Source of the DNA: Anoplolepis gracilipes
Lineage: Eukaryota; Arthropoda; Insecta; Hymenoptera; Formicidae
Direction: 5' to 3'
Assembly (NCBI RefSeq): GCF_047496725.1
Contig: NC_132980.1
Location: 3,765,001-3,829,000, forward strand
Length of the DNA: 64,000 bases
A program made the translations under genes and the position numbers. Within the stretch, counting starts at the first letter, position 1. The number at the start of each line of letters is the position of its first letter. This document shows positions 23,263-35,500 of this stretch, piece after piece. The notes below the pieces were generated by a model. That model saw only the letters and a list, made by a program, of their open reading frames with translations, made no database searches and was not told where the DNA came from.

Positions 23263-23679
23263 TCACGGACGGTTATCAGGAGGCGAATTGATAGGTGCTT
23301 CAGCGGACGACAGGATGCATACTCGCCCGAAGAAAGCCTGGGAGGAAATGATCCTCGGTTGCGTAATCCCGAAGTCTATCAACGGCGGGGGCACGGGCCA
23401 CGGACGGTATTCGATAGGCGGTAAGGGCCTATGTGAGGAAGCGACGACCCCGCTACTGGATGCCGGTGGAGTGACGGCGTCGTGTAGCTGGTCGGGGGTT
23501 GATGACTCCGATGTATGGGTTCCCGGTGGAGGGTAAGTGAAATACCCGACGGATGCTGGGCTCTGACTACCTGGTGGCGACGCAGCTGTTCGGACCGTCA
23601 GGTAGGAGCCGCCTTGGTATAGTGACCGGATGAGGCGCTTCAATTGGTGAGCACGCCCTGCTCGACGTGACCGACCCAT
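23263..23679 (-). CDS. LTR-encoded 138-aa protein (L4 copy)
   Basis: Intact minus-strand copy of the LTR ORF. The predicted protein is the same as in L2 and L3. Confidence 0.5.
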   Translation of the reverse strand: MGRSRRAGRAHQLKRLIRSLYQGGSYLTVRTAASPPGSQSPASVGYFTYPPPGTHTSESSTPDQLHDAVTPPASSSGVVASSHRPLPPIEYRPWPVPPPLIDFGITQPRIISSQAFFGRVCILSSAEAPINSPPDNRP

Positions 23680-23937
23680 GACGCAGCTAAGAAGGTAAGC
23701 GAAATCATAATCGACGCCATAGTTGAATACGCGGAGGGGTATAGACTGGGGTTAGTAATAGTAACGCGAGTGATGAAAAGGAAAAAAAAAAACATACGCG
23801 TTAAAGTAAATTGGTAACGAGTTGACTTGACCTTATCTGACGGGTTGCGGGGACAGGGTGAGCCTTAATGAGTTTACTTTAATTTAATATTTATTCTATA
23901 TTTTAGATCAAGAAGAGCGATCGGAGGAATTGTGAGA

Positions 23938-24422
23938 GACGCCCTGACAGAGGCGCGGTTCGTGGACTGAGAGGAGGCAGATCGCCCTGAGCGAGGCGCG
24001 CTGCACGCTAGGAGGCGGAATGCCCTGAGAGAGGCGCTCCTCGGAAGTTAGAGTCGTTCGCCCTGAGAGAGGCGTGCGATCTAGATAAAGGTAGTCCGGC
24101 TCTGAAGGAGGCGCACTACGTAGGAAGGATGTAAGTCGCCCTGGGGGAGGCGCCCTACGGTGTAGGTAAGGATGGTTATCGCTCTCTGTCTAACGACACT
24201 CCCTATGAAGACGTCCGAATAAAATATTAATCTCTTCGATTATAAGTTACAGATATCTGAGGCTCTGGGTATGTCAAGGCGGACGTCGCGGACCTTGCCA
24301 CTGGTGAGCGGATAAGGGAAAAGAAAAGAAAAAAAAAAAAAAGAAAGAAAGAAAAGAGAAAAAAAAAAAAATATATAGGAAGAAGCTATAGGGAATACAA
24401 GAACGCCCTGGAGGAGGCGCGC
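23938..24422 (-). repeat. L4 hairpin-motif array (seven motifs)
   Basis: Same seven-motif layout as L3, with six clustered motifs at 23940-24155 and one near 24404. Confidence 0.7.
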
Positions 24423-25504
24423 GTCGCCGCAGGATGAAAGAGAGAGCCCGAAGTAGGCTTGAAGGAAGGATGACCTCGTCAGATGAGTAGCACTAATTTG
24501 CCCGATAATTTCAATATTAAAATTAGAATAGAAAGCTTGTCTTTATATTTACAGGTATAGACGCGAGAGGTTAACGGCGAGAAGAATTGACACCGAAAAG
24601 ATGACCGACGCCCGGAATGGACAGGGGCCGCGAACTGACACAAGTATGTATATTTCGAGTAATTACACGTAAACAATATGATTAATGATTACACGAATAT
24701 ATCTTAATAATTACGACAACGTACTCACTTCACTAAATTGTTATGTGTTACAGGAACCACTGGGAAGCACACTGTAACGCGGGTGTACACAAGAATGTGG
24801 ATCTACAATATTAGTATTACAACATTAGTTAATAGAACTTTCCTTCGACTATGATTTCACGCACAGACTGGTTTCGGACGCGTAAACGATATTATAGATA
24901 GGCGGCATTAACAATTGCATGGAGAGGAAAAGATAATACGCTTATATTGTTGATAGAAGTAATTCACTGCAAACAAAAATTTAGATAAAATATCTTTAAA
25001 AGTGATAGATAGAATTCGATATGTATTGTGAGCGCCGTGGAAATCGATAAGGAGAAAGGAAATATAATAGTAACAGTGGATACAAATAATCAAGAATAGA
25101 TTTATACGACAGTAAACGTAAGAACTGAAGGCTAATTAATAGTATTCGCGATATGCTAGTCTCGAAATCTCTCTGAATTAATGATTTTGTGTGAATAATA
25201 CCGTAATGAACTAGAAACCACTGATTCGAAGATATAATATTAATTACACTGCGCGAAAACTTGCGAGAGCGTATGTATGATTGAATGTTATAAGGATAAC
25301 CGATTATTAAATCGTATAAATGACTGTCTGTACGTACAATGAATTTACTGGGTACTGTATGAATCGAGTATTGACTGCTGATCGAATACTGATTATGCGA
25401 AAACTGAATGGTCGGAACGAACCGTACAACAGATTTTACTGTCGGGCGAAAGCCGAATACTAAATATGATCTGAACTGTCTAATGATCTGAACTGTCTAG
25501 GCGA

Positions 25505-25722
25505 GAACTGAATACTCTGATTTTTGAGCACACGGTGCTCCCGTTTATATACCCGTGGTCGCTGAGGGCTCCCACCTTCTGAATTATAGCGCGCGCAACG
25601 TGGTCCGATCCTGGTCATGCTTGTTTGTCACGGGTATCACGCGCCGGGCAATAGTAAGCTATCACGGTGTTTGTCCGAAATTTTCACGTGATCCGGCGGT
25701 TCCTGAATGTTCTAGAACCTTC
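25505..25722 (-). promoter_or_regulatory. L4 LTR promoter: heat shock element and TATA box
   Basis: Five-box array at 25700-25722 and TATATAAA (minus) at 25544-25551. Confidence 0.7.
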
Positions 25723-28606
25723 GGGACTAGCATTATAATGTAATATCTATATCGTTATTTCTAGATATATCGCAATTATTACTAGCGTTACGATAACTTA
25801 TCTGATTAATTACTTATCGCCGCATTGTATTATAGCGTTGTACTTAAATAATTGTAGAGATATGAGAGCATTACGCTAATTAACTTATTAATTAACAATT
25901 ATCTATGATGTCGCATAATGTTATTCGTGGATTACAAGATCTAAATTAGTCTACAGACGTTAAACTCGCTATTATATAACTATATGTATGTATGTATATC
26001 ATTATAACTAGTAGTAAAGGTTTATATATTTATATATATGTAATAATGGTATAAATGCACATGTAATATGCCGTGATATATTTACAATGGATGGATGAGG
26101 AGTGTGTAAGTGTGTATAAATGCATAAATTTAAGACAAGTTTATATTGTGAGAGGTTGAGTGTGTAATTTAAGTGATACGCTTGGAATATGTATGAATTA
26201 GTTATAAGATCCGAAACTATTGCGTTACCATGTATATGATACATTGATTATGTGTATGTTAATATATGAATATGCCTGTAATAAGTTTATAATAGGTTTA
26301 TTGAGAGTGCTTTATTTGTGCGTACTAATGGGTCACTATGTATATAAATTATTTATAGAGTGTGTGTATTTGCGTGTTACTGGGTGGATAATATGTCTAT
26401 AATAGTCAGATACTGATTAAACATTGTGTAGATGATAAGTTTATAACGCGCGTATTTTTGTATCACCGGGTATATTAAGTGACTATTGTTATATAATTTT
26501 ATGGTGTGTTTGTTAAGGAGCGTGTATCTATGTAATTATTTCTGGGTGTTCATTATGCGTTTATACTTGGTTTATGTAGTGTATGATGTGTGTATTATCG
26601 TACCACCGTATATATAGGTATGGTCATTTTGTTTATTATGCATATGTATATTGTAATTATCATTCATCCTCAATAAAATGATAACGAAGTTTTGAGAATA
26701 TTATCACGTTCAAGTTATTTCAGACACCTTGTATAAGTAAGAGTTAATTAAGTAATTGTATATATTGAGTGTGACTATTTAACTTTAGTTATCTTCCAGA
26801 GCTTTATTCGTTTTAAACTCTTTATGGGATATTTATATTGTTTTCACTATAATATATATATATATATATATGTATTATGAGTGGTTCATTTTAATTATTA
26901 TTGGTTTTAATTGATTACTTAAATATTGTCTGAGCCTCGAGGAGTTCTTGTCAGGTCATTATAATTTGCCTTTAAAACATCTGTGGATTATGATATCTGC
27001 AGCGAGTCGCATATATATATATATATATGTATATGTGCATGCACCAAGTTATCTCCATGGTTGATATATGAAATAATTATAAATGATAGCTGACCGGATT
27101 TTTATTGGCAAACCAAATTGGATTCATGGTAAGGAATTATTATGCAGAAGATGGGTTTGATCGAATCTTTTATTATTGTTAAAATTTGGATTTAATGAAA
27201 TCACTGCGCTGCGGTGGAATATGAGTAAAATTGACAAGTTATTATATTTGGGTGACAGAATCGTTAGACATGTACGTTATTGTGGTATTAATTCGGCTTT
27301 GGGATATAAAACTGCATTTAATAGTGAAGGCATAATTATATATTGGAGGTGCGGATTAAAATAAATAAATTATTAAAGTTGAAAATATGAGGTGTTCCTG
27401 AAGCAAAATGGGTCTATAACAATGTGCGCTTAACTTTTTATGGCGGGGCTGTAGCCCTATAAGTTGCTACCTTTTTTGGTTCCTTATGAGTCAAGGCGCC
27501 AGGAAATAATTAATTAAGGTCACTGGGCGGGTTTTTTATGTGATGTTTAAATCGTTAAAAATTGGGTGCTTTTCGATGTTGCGACAACTTTTGATATATT
27601 GAGAAAAGTGATTTAGACTGTGCATAGGAAGTTGCAATTGCACATACGAGTTACTTGGCTTGCTCAGTTTTAATAATTAATGAAAGTTCATATACAGGGT
27701 GTCCCGAAAGTACCGATCGGAGTTTATTATATGAAGCTTATGGAATTTAACCAAATGAATCGGTCGGTTGTTAAACACTATTTTATACTAATGTTTGGAT
27801 AATATGACAATGTTAGTTTATATACCGGGTGTCAATTTATTAAGGTGAACATGTATCGGGAGTTGTATTTCCGCTCATTCGCAGTTACGATCTCTTTCCT
27901 TGAGTGATTTTAGCTTGTTATATAGATTTACTTTATATTTTTGTTATACCGGGTGGTGGTTAATTCTCGATGCGTGTGTCTATGGTGATGTGTACGTGTA
28001 TGTTTGTGTTTAGTAAGAGTGATGACGACGAGGTGGAGTGAACATTGGTTTATATTATCGCTATTACTTAATTTACGTTATTCTATTGACGCATACTTAA
28101 TATTATGTTTCCTTTTTATTTTTCAGATACTGCAACTAGAGTGACAAAACTAAATGGGTAATTATAATAAAATTAAGATGTTCGACCGACTTGGTGGGTC
28201 GTTTCTCTTCTCTTTTTCAGGTGCTGAGGAGGCGGACCAGAAGGTGATATACCGGGTGGCCGGAAAATAGGTGAGAATTTTCATTGGACAATTAATTAAT
28301 TATTTTCCTTCATTTTTAGGTAGGTGATAGGGGAGAACCAGTGATGGGGATAAAACAGGAAAAAAAAAGGAAGAAAAAGAAAAAAAAAAGGAAAAGGATG
28401 TTTTAGCCGGAAACATAATAAAAGGTATTTATCGGCTTAATCTATTTTTGATAATAACTATATATATATATATGTATATATAAAAAGAAAAGGAAAGTAA
28501 AAGAATTTTATAGGTGCTTAACGCTTACTATGTCTACTTAACAGGTGACGTATGGAGTCAACGGACGGCGACTGGTGTCAAGCGGAGGCGCTGGACGTGA
28601 CACCAC

Positions 28607-29666
28607 TCTTAAGAATTATAAAGTTAAAATACTATACCAAGAAATTTGCAAATTTAGATGAGATAAATAATCAATCTACCAATGTAAGAGAGTTAACTAC
28701 TCGTTATACTTAACTTGATAATAAAATTAAAGGAGCATCCTTTGCTTAATCTCTTCTTCCCATTTTCCATCGGAGACAGTGATTTTTGACAACAATAAAT
28801 TATATCGCTGGCCTCCACCCACCATATTCCAGTTGTAATTTCTTTATATGTCACCTCACCACACAGTGCTGAACCTGCAAAGAACAATACTTTTAGTAAC
28901 ATATATATATATCTACATAAGAGCAATAAAAATTTTAATGATTCTTTCTTATTACGTGAATAGATGCATCAACGATATTTATGAGAAATAAAATCATAGT
29001 GCAACAGTTGACTTTCTCCTAAAGAAAGAGATATCTACATTTAATATAAATCCAAATCATTTAAATTTCTCAATTTAACTTTGTTCTTTATATTAAAGCA
29101 GTCATTAATTACTGAGAAATTTGCTCTTACATTATAAAAGTCGTAAATTAACCTTTCAAAACCAGTATATATTTGGAATTGCTCCGACGGTGAATTCTAC
29201 TATACAACAACAGTAAGTACTTAATCCCTCACCATTACTATCACAAACCACCTTAATCCCTATCTCAATTTTAATATAATTGAAAATTTGTCAAATTAAT
29301 CACAATCCATTTATAATTCCAAAACTGAAATTTTCCAATCATTCCAACTTTAAATTGAATAAATTTAAAGCTATTGCAGATATAATTTTACAATTTTATT
29401 TTCTCTTTGATTAACTCGAGTGTCATTGTGCGTCACGTTCATTGCATACGCGATAATGGTCATGGTGTCATGGAGTTCCTAGAACTTCCTCAGCCTCTCG
29501 TTAGTGCCGAGTGAATTGCATTCTGACCACCAGACTATATCAAATATACAATAACGAGATTCAACGCGTTTGCTTACCGTTTTAATCATTTTCAAATACA
29601 TATGTCATAAATTTAACCTTTTTATTTTCAACTTTCTTAATTTTCTTGTCAAATAAAATAAAATAA
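28607..29666. other. AT-rich spacer with one LINE scrap
   Basis: Apart from the RTE-like fragment at 28735-28890, I see no gene, RNA or structured repeat here. The region is AT-rich and shares its layout (LINE scrap upstream, small ORF downstream) with 60350-62190, which suggests that the two are duplicated loci. Confidence 0.5.
28735..28890 (-). pseudogene. RTE-like LINE ORF fragment
   Basis: One minus-strand frame reads SKITVSDGKWEEEIKQRM, which resembles the conserved stretch just after the RT domain of RTE-type LINEs (a YLGS-IT-DG...EEI-RR pattern, from family knowledge). The frame is short and has an in-frame stop upstream. A more decayed homologue sits at 60351-60480. The assignment rests on one motif. 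Confidence 0.35.
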
Positions 29667-29835
29667 ATGAGACCTCAGACAACTGATTCTGAATTTCAAC
29701 AAAATCCTTTCGTTGACCCTGAAGTCATATTAGAAACTCTAATCCAATTTATAGAAGAAAATAAAGAAAATATTATTTACAATTTAGATAATATCATAAA
29801 AGAGTTTTTAAATCAAGCCTCTATTATCAGGATCG
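29667..29835 (+). pseudogene. Small unrecognised coding remnant, interrupted by L5
   Basis: ATG at 29667 opens 56 codons of an acidic, Asn/Glu/Ile-rich protein before L5 begins at 29836; the reading beyond that is LTR sequence. It is clearly paralogous to the ORF at 61926-62192: both start M-R/K-P, share a QQN motif near residue 11 and share an ENIIYNLD block near residue 35. I do not recognise the family. The native end has been displaced by the LTR insertion. Confidence 0.45.
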
Positions 29836-30132
29836 TGTTACGTCCCGCCGCTGTCACCAGTTGTTACGTCCTCTGCGTTCGCGAGCGAGGTGCGGTTACG
29901 ATGGTTGGTGTACGCGGATCGCGGTGGCCGAGCGGTAAACCTGTCACGATCAGCGTAGCGGTGCACCGGAAACTAGAGGTCGGGACGTAATAGATAATAG
30001 GGAGGATGTGAAGTGAGTAGACAATGAATGCAGATTGTTTACGTATACTGATTTTTATGTATTTATCATTATTTTATAATAAACATATATGTACAGTTAT
30101 ATTATATTTTTCAAGACGATTAGACAATTAAA

Positions 30133-30549
30133 TCACGGACGGTTATCAGGAGGCGAATTGATAGGTGCTTCAGCGGACGACAGGATGCATACTCGCCCGA
30201 AGAAAGCCTGGGAGGAAATGATCCTCGGTTGCGTAATCCCGAAGTCTATCAACGGCGGGGGCACGGGCCACGGACGGTATTCGATAGGCGGTAAGGGCCT
30301 ATGTGAGGAAGCGACGACCCCGCTACTGGATGCCGGTGGAGTGACGGCGTCGTGTAGCTGGTCAGGGGTTGATGACTCCGATGTATGGGTTCCCGGTGGA
30401 GGGTAAGTGAAATACCCGACGGATGCTGGGCTCTGACTACCTGGTGGCGACGCAGCTGTTCGGACCGTCAGGTAGGAGCCGCCTTGGTATAGTGACCGGA
30501 TGAGGCGCTTCAATTGGTGAGCACGCCCTGCTCGACGTGACCGACCCAT
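30133..30549 (-). CDS. LTR-encoded 138-aa protein (L5 copy)
   Basis: Intact minus-strand copy of the LTR ORF, same predicted product as in L2-L4. Confidence 0.5.
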   Translation of the reverse strand: MGRSRRAGRAHQLKRLIRSLYQGGSYLTVRTAASPPGSQSPASVGYFTYPPPGTHTSESSTPDQLHDAVTPPASSSGVVASSHRPLPPIEYRPWPVPPPLIDFGITQPRIISSQAFFGRVCILSSAEAPINSPPDNRP

Positions 30550-30807
30550 GACGCAGCTAAGAAGGTAAGCGAAATCATAATCGACGCCATAGTTGAATAC
30601 GCGGAGGGGTATAGACTGGGGTTAGTAATAGTAACGCGAGTGATGAAAAGGAAAAAAAAAAACATACGCGTTAAAGTAAATTGGTAAACGAGTTGACTTG
30701 ACCTTATCTGACGGGTTGCGGGGACAGGGTGAGCCTTAATGAGTTTACTTTAATTTAATATTTATTCTATATTTTAGATCAAGAAGAGCGATCGGAGGAA
30801 TTGTGAG

Positions 30808-31030
30808 AGACGCCCTGACAGAGGCGCGGTTCGTGGACTGAGAGGAGGCAGATCGCCCTGAGCGAGGCGCGCTGCACGCTAGGAGGCGGAATGCCCTGAG
30901 AGAGGCGCTCCTCGGAAGTTAGAGTCGTTCGCCCTGAGAGAGGCGTGCGATCTAGATAAAGGTAGTCCGGCTCTGAAGGAGGCGCACTACGTAGGAAGGA
31001 TGTAAGTCGCCCTGGGGGAGGCGCCCTACG
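30808..31030 (-). repeat. L5 hairpin-motif array (six motifs before the gap)
   Basis: Layout as in L3 and L4, with the same two-unit deletion. The isolated seventh motif would lie in or beyond the gap. Confidence 0.65.
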
Positions 31031-31062
31031 GTGTAGGTAAGGATGGTTATCGCTCTCTGTCT

Positions 31063-31071
31063 NNNNNNNNN
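31063..31071. other. Assembly gap (N run)
   Basis: Nine N bases separate L5 (minus) from the E2 leader (plus). The true gap is probably larger: the expected plus-oriented 5' LTR and primer binding site of E2 are missing here. Confidence 0.95.
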
Positions 31072-31171
31072 CCGCTTTCGCATACCCGCAACAAAAAGAA
31101 ATTATATACGCACAATCGTTCGCAACCGCGAGTCCTGCTATACCATCGATAATAAATACTTACCTTTAAAT

Positions 31172-32530
31172 ATGGCTCAATCCGATGATCTCTCGGGGAA
31201 CATAGAACGCGAAAACCATGAGGAAGCTTTTAGAGATCTACGCGAAAAAGAAAGAGAATTAAAAATCCGAACTGAAATGTTGGAAAACATGATGCGCGCG
31301 TTCGCTAAAAATCTACCCGGTTTGCAGGCCTCGAGCCCAGCGGACGTAACAAATAACGCGCCTCCATCGTTTAACATGTCGAACGCCTCGTATAACGATA
31401 TCAAGCCCACGACCTCAGCCGCCGGAATCGACGGTTCTCATTATCCTATGGGATATCCGAAATCATATCTGCGCGACGCTCTCGAACTGGTGCCGAAATA
31501 CGACGGGCATAACATCCCCGTGCTACAATTCGCTAGGGCATGCAAAAGGGCAAAAGAATCGGTACCGTTGGTAGACGAAGCATTATTTGTCCGTATGCTA
31601 CGAAATAAATTAACGCACCACGCATATTTAGCCGTAGAGGATGAAATCCACCCGACCGTGGAAAAATTTCTCGACTGCCTCAGGCGAACTTTCGGTCCCG
31701 CTAGAAGCTCGAACTATTATCGCGGACAATTAAGCATGGCATACAAAAAGCCGAACGAGCACATACTTGACTACATCGGGCGTGTTAAGGATCTGAAAAC
31801 GGCCATAATTGAAGGAGATCAAGTCCAACTCGGTAGACCGTTATCCGAAAATGAGATTGCCGGAATAGAAGGTTTCGCGTTAGAAGCGTTTTACGAAGGA
31901 CTTCCACGCGAATATAGAATAGAACTTCGCGCTGAAGGATATAGTAGCCTCCCCGACGCCTGCTCTAAAGTGGTCACAATTAATAAACGCCTAGAAAGAG
32001 AGGAGATAAGATACAAGAGCACTCGAAACGCGAACGGTAACAATAATCACAATAGTAACGCTGCACCGGCCCCCGTGACGCAAATTCTCCAACGCGATCA
32101 GACTGCGGTAGCGAATACGCCGCCCGGTCCCGGGAATGCACACGAACGAAAAATTTGCGGGTACTGCCAAAAGATCGGACACCTCATACACGAGTGCCGT
32201 AAACGACAGTATCGCGAAAAGTACAATAACAATAATAATAATAATTTCAATAATAATAATAATTATTCCAATAACTCTCATAATACGCACGCTAATAGTA
32301 ATATGAATAATCCACCTCCGCGAAATTCGGGAAACCGAACAGAGGTCTCGGTCAACGGAGCGTCCCGAGGCCCTTTCCAAATCCGCTCCACCCTCTGCAT
32401 GGAAGGGAAACCAGATCCCTTCACGTCCTCCGAGGAGACGACGGAAACGTACCGGCCGTCGAGCTCGCATCACCGTCTTTCCGAGGACCAACAGCCTTCA
32501 TGCTCGATACAGGAGCACAGCCTAATATAA
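31172..32530 (+). CDS. gag: Gag polyprotein of element E2
   Basis: ATG at 31172 gives 452 codons ending at 32530. The open frame runs back through the gap, but the first Met after it, followed by an acidic coiled-coil-like stretch (residues ~10-45), is the likely start. A capsid-like region (~105-290) contains the KYDGHNIPVLQF stretch typical of insect Gypsy capsids. A CX2CX4HX4C zinc knuckle (CGYCQKIGHLIHEC) lies at about residues 330-343, followed by an Asn-rich low-complexity run. It forms the particle core and binds genomic RNA. The end overlaps pol by the frameshift region. E1 has lost this gene entirely. Confidence 0.9.
   Translation: MAQSDDLSGNIERENHEEAFRDLREKERELKIRTEMLENMMRAFAKNLPGLQASSPADVTNNAPPSFNMSNASYNDIKPTTSAAGIDGSHYPMGYPKSYLRDALELVPKYDGHNIPVLQFARACKRAKESVPLVDEALFVRMLRNKLTHHAYLAVEDEIHPTVEKFLDCLRRTFGPARSSNYYRGQLSMAYKKPNEHILDYIGRVKDLKTAIIEGDQVQLGRPLSENEIAGIEGFALEAFYEGLPREYRIELRAEGYSSLPDACSKVVTINKRLEREEIRYKSTRNANGNNNHNSNAAPAPVTQILQRDQTAVANTPPGPGNAHERKICGYCQKIGHLIHECRKRQYREKYNNNNNNNFNNNNNYSNNSHNTHANSNMNNPPPRNSGNRTEVSVNGASRGPFQIRSTLCMEGKPDPFTSSEETTETYRPSSSHHRLSEDQQPSCSIQEHSLI
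32329..32372 (+). promoter_or_regulatory. -1 ribosomal frameshift signal between gag and pol
   Basis: GGGAAAC at 32329-32335 is a canonical X_XXY_YYZ slippery heptamer in exact register with the gag frame (codons GGA, AAC). After an 8-nt spacer, 32344-32351 can pair with 32365-32372 as an 8-bp stem (seven Watson-Crick pairs and one U-G) around a 13-nt loop. The last stop in the pol frame is at 32308-32310, only 18 nt upstream, so a slip here enters open pol frame. A pseudoknot was not established. Confidence 0.85.
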
Positions 32531-35500
32531 TAAAGAAAGGTTGCATTAAATCCGATATTCAAATCAACAACAAGGAGACTATCCAATTAACGGGTATCAC
32601 CGAAAATGTTGTCACCACTCTGGGATCCGCCATAGCATACGTTTCGGAAACCCCAGTAGTTTTCCACGTGGTAGCCGACGAATTCCCTATAATCACACAG
32701 GGCATATTAGGTTCGTCGTTCTTCACTGAACATAACGCGTGCATTAATTACGGTAATAAGTTAATCACGTGGCGCGACTGCGCGTTTCCATTCAAGGACA
32801 AGGAGTCCATTGTCATACCCTCACGTATGAAGCTGGGAATCACGGTCCGCATAGCTAATCCGGAAATTAAAACGGGTTACCTCGCCCCGATACGCGCCCG
32901 CGACGCGGTCTTCGCCGGAGATGCACTTGTCACGTGTATCAACGACAAGGCATATATCGGCATCACGAATACATTAGACGAAGAAGTAGAAATTATAATA
33001 CCTACCGTTACGCTAACAGAAGTAACAAAAATATCACAGGACCCCCCTTCCAGGGAGCCTCTGAGGCAACCCTCTAGCCCATCGGGCAATAGTCCCGTCA
33101 AAATTCAAGCGAGCAAAAGCCTTCGCACCCAAGAAGCACGCACTGCACCTGCAACGAGTCAAGATAATTTTACTACATGCAAAAATAAACAACCAAACAA
33201 ACTACACAATAACACAAAGACCAAGATACACATTGAAAACAACAAACAATCAAACTCATCATTTAACAAACAAAATACGCTACAAAACCAAAATACATTT
33301 ACCCCCTCTCTTCCTCTTCTTAATACACCAACACAAAACGTCGATCCCGACTATCATCTCTACGGGCAGGAGCACTGCCTTCCCCTTGTCGCACCAAGGT
33401 GCGGCGTCGACCTAGGTCGACATCCCAATACCTCTCCCTATTATCCCCCATCCCTTTCTACAAAAAATGCAACACTTCAAGCTACAATCGTTTCTACGCA
33501 CACGTCCCTTGATTCTAATACTATTATCACAAATCATTCTCACATTACTTACACAGAAAGGGGATCCTTATCTCCGCCGGCGAACGACGATGCCGCTCTC
33601 GCGTCGGTGCGAACCCCTTCCTCTGGTCTCGGCCCAGGCGGTCAATCTTCTATAATTGCTCTTCCTTACTTTCCTCTAAACCCCGCAAAAGCGGATGACT
33701 CACCCCCTTTGTGCGTAGCTACAAATAAGCAACCTGAAACAAATAATAATATACATCATTTCACTCTCATCGATCAGCGTGCATCTAATCTTGCGAAATA
33801 CAACGACATACACAAAATGCAAATAGTTAATATGGTAAACGAGAAGATACATTGGAAAAACTTAAGGAACTCACCCGAGATACTCACCCAGCGCGAACAC
33901 AATCATAAGGAAGACTCTACACCGGACAGAATTACTCAAATAATACGACTCTTGCGCCTCGATCATCTTAACGACCTAGAAAAAGAGAATATTTTTGAAC
34001 TAATAAAACGACACAATGACAGATTCTACGTACCAGGAGAATATCTGGACCAAACTTCAACAATCACCCATAAAATAATCACTTCGGACGAGATACCTAT
34101 ACACACGAAGCAGTATAGATTTCCGCCAATACATCGAGAAGAAATAAATAAACAGGTCAACGAGCTCCTTCAGAAAAATATAGTGACACCATCCACTTCA
34201 CCGTACAGTTCCCCCGTCTGGATCGTTCCGAAGAAACCGGACTCAACTGGAAACAAGAGATGGCGAATGGTCATCGATTACAGAAGGCTCAACGAAAAAA
34301 CGCTAGGAGACGCCTACCCTCTGCCAAATATCAGCGATATCCTCGACCAGTTGGGCAGTGCAAAATATTTCTCCGTCCTCGACCTCGCCAGTGGGTTCCA
34401 TCAAATCCCAATGGATCCCAAGGATGCGCACAAAACAGCTTTCTCTACACCACATGGCCATTACCAATTCTCCAGGATGCCATTCGGACTCAGAAACGCA
34501 CCGGCCACTTTCCAACGATTAATGGACCAAATATTGACCGGACTGCAAGGTATAGAACTTTTGGTGTACATGGACGACATAGTGATATACGCAAGCTCGT
34601 TACGGGAACATGACATTAAAATGGATAAATTAATGAAACGTTTAAAAACCGCCAATCTCACTTTACAACCAGATAAATGTGAGTTTTTGCGACATGAAGT
34701 CGTCTATCTCGGGCACGTAATTACAGATACTGGCGTACGCCCTGACCCCCAGAAAGTCTCAGCTGTTAAAGACTTTCCAGTTCCAAGGAGTCTGAAAAAC
34801 GTACGACAATTTCTAGGCTTATCAGGCTACTACCGCCGCTTCATCCCCGATTTTTCAGGAATAGCTAAACCAATGTCGGACCTCCTGAAGAAAAACAGTA
34901 CCTTCTCATGGAACGAAAATACACAACACGCTTTTGAGACTCTTCGAAGACGACTCTGCGAAGAACCGGTACTGCAATTCCCGGATTTCACGCGAGAATT
35001 CCTGCTCACTACGGACGCATCTGACTACGCTATCGCTGGAGTCCTAAGCCAAGGAACAATCGGCCATGACTTGCCAATCGCGTATACGTCCAGAGTACTC
35101 AATTCAGCCGAAAGGAACTACTCGACAACAGAGAAAGAGCTGCTAGCCATAATTTATTGCGTCGGACACTTCAGACCTTACCTCTACGGGCGCAAGTTTA
35201 CGCTCGTGACGGATCACCAACCGCTCGCCTGGTTAAACCGAGTGAAGGACCCGACCTCTCGCCTTATGCGATGGCGCCTGAAACTCGAAGAATACGAATA
35301 TACAGTCGCATACAAGACAGGTGTCACGAACAAAAATGCCGATGCCCTGTCCAGAAATCCTATAACCGCTACTGTTTCCATTCTCCCGATCGAAAAAAAA
35401 CGCATACGTCTCCCTCAGAAAGTACGAGACCTAATTACAAGCACTGACGATGACAGTTCTGATGATGAAAGGCGTCGGAAAGTACCTACCAGAAGGTCTA

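Larger units (their letters stand above)
22992..28602 (-). mobile_element. L4: solo LTR of the G57 family with short 3' end
   Basis: This 5611-bp minus-oriented LTR is flanked by CCAC duplications. It has the terminal TGTCACGTCC at 28602 but ends at the inner GACGTAACA, lacking the outer 26 bp found in the other copies. Either a master element had this end, or a deletion between the two 9-bp direct repeats occurred afterwards. The U3 and array variants group it with L5 and with the R-U5 half of L3. Confidence 0.93.
29836..31062 (-). repeat. L5: 3' part of a G57 LTR, cut by the assembly gap
   Basis: Minus-oriented LTR starting TGTTACGTCCC at 29836 and running 1.2 kb to the N gap. It contains the long 3' end, the 138-codon ORF and six hairpin motifs. 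Its left flank is ATCG; the other side is not seen, so a target duplication cannot be tested. The orientation is opposite to that required for the 5' LTR of E2. Confidence 0.9.
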
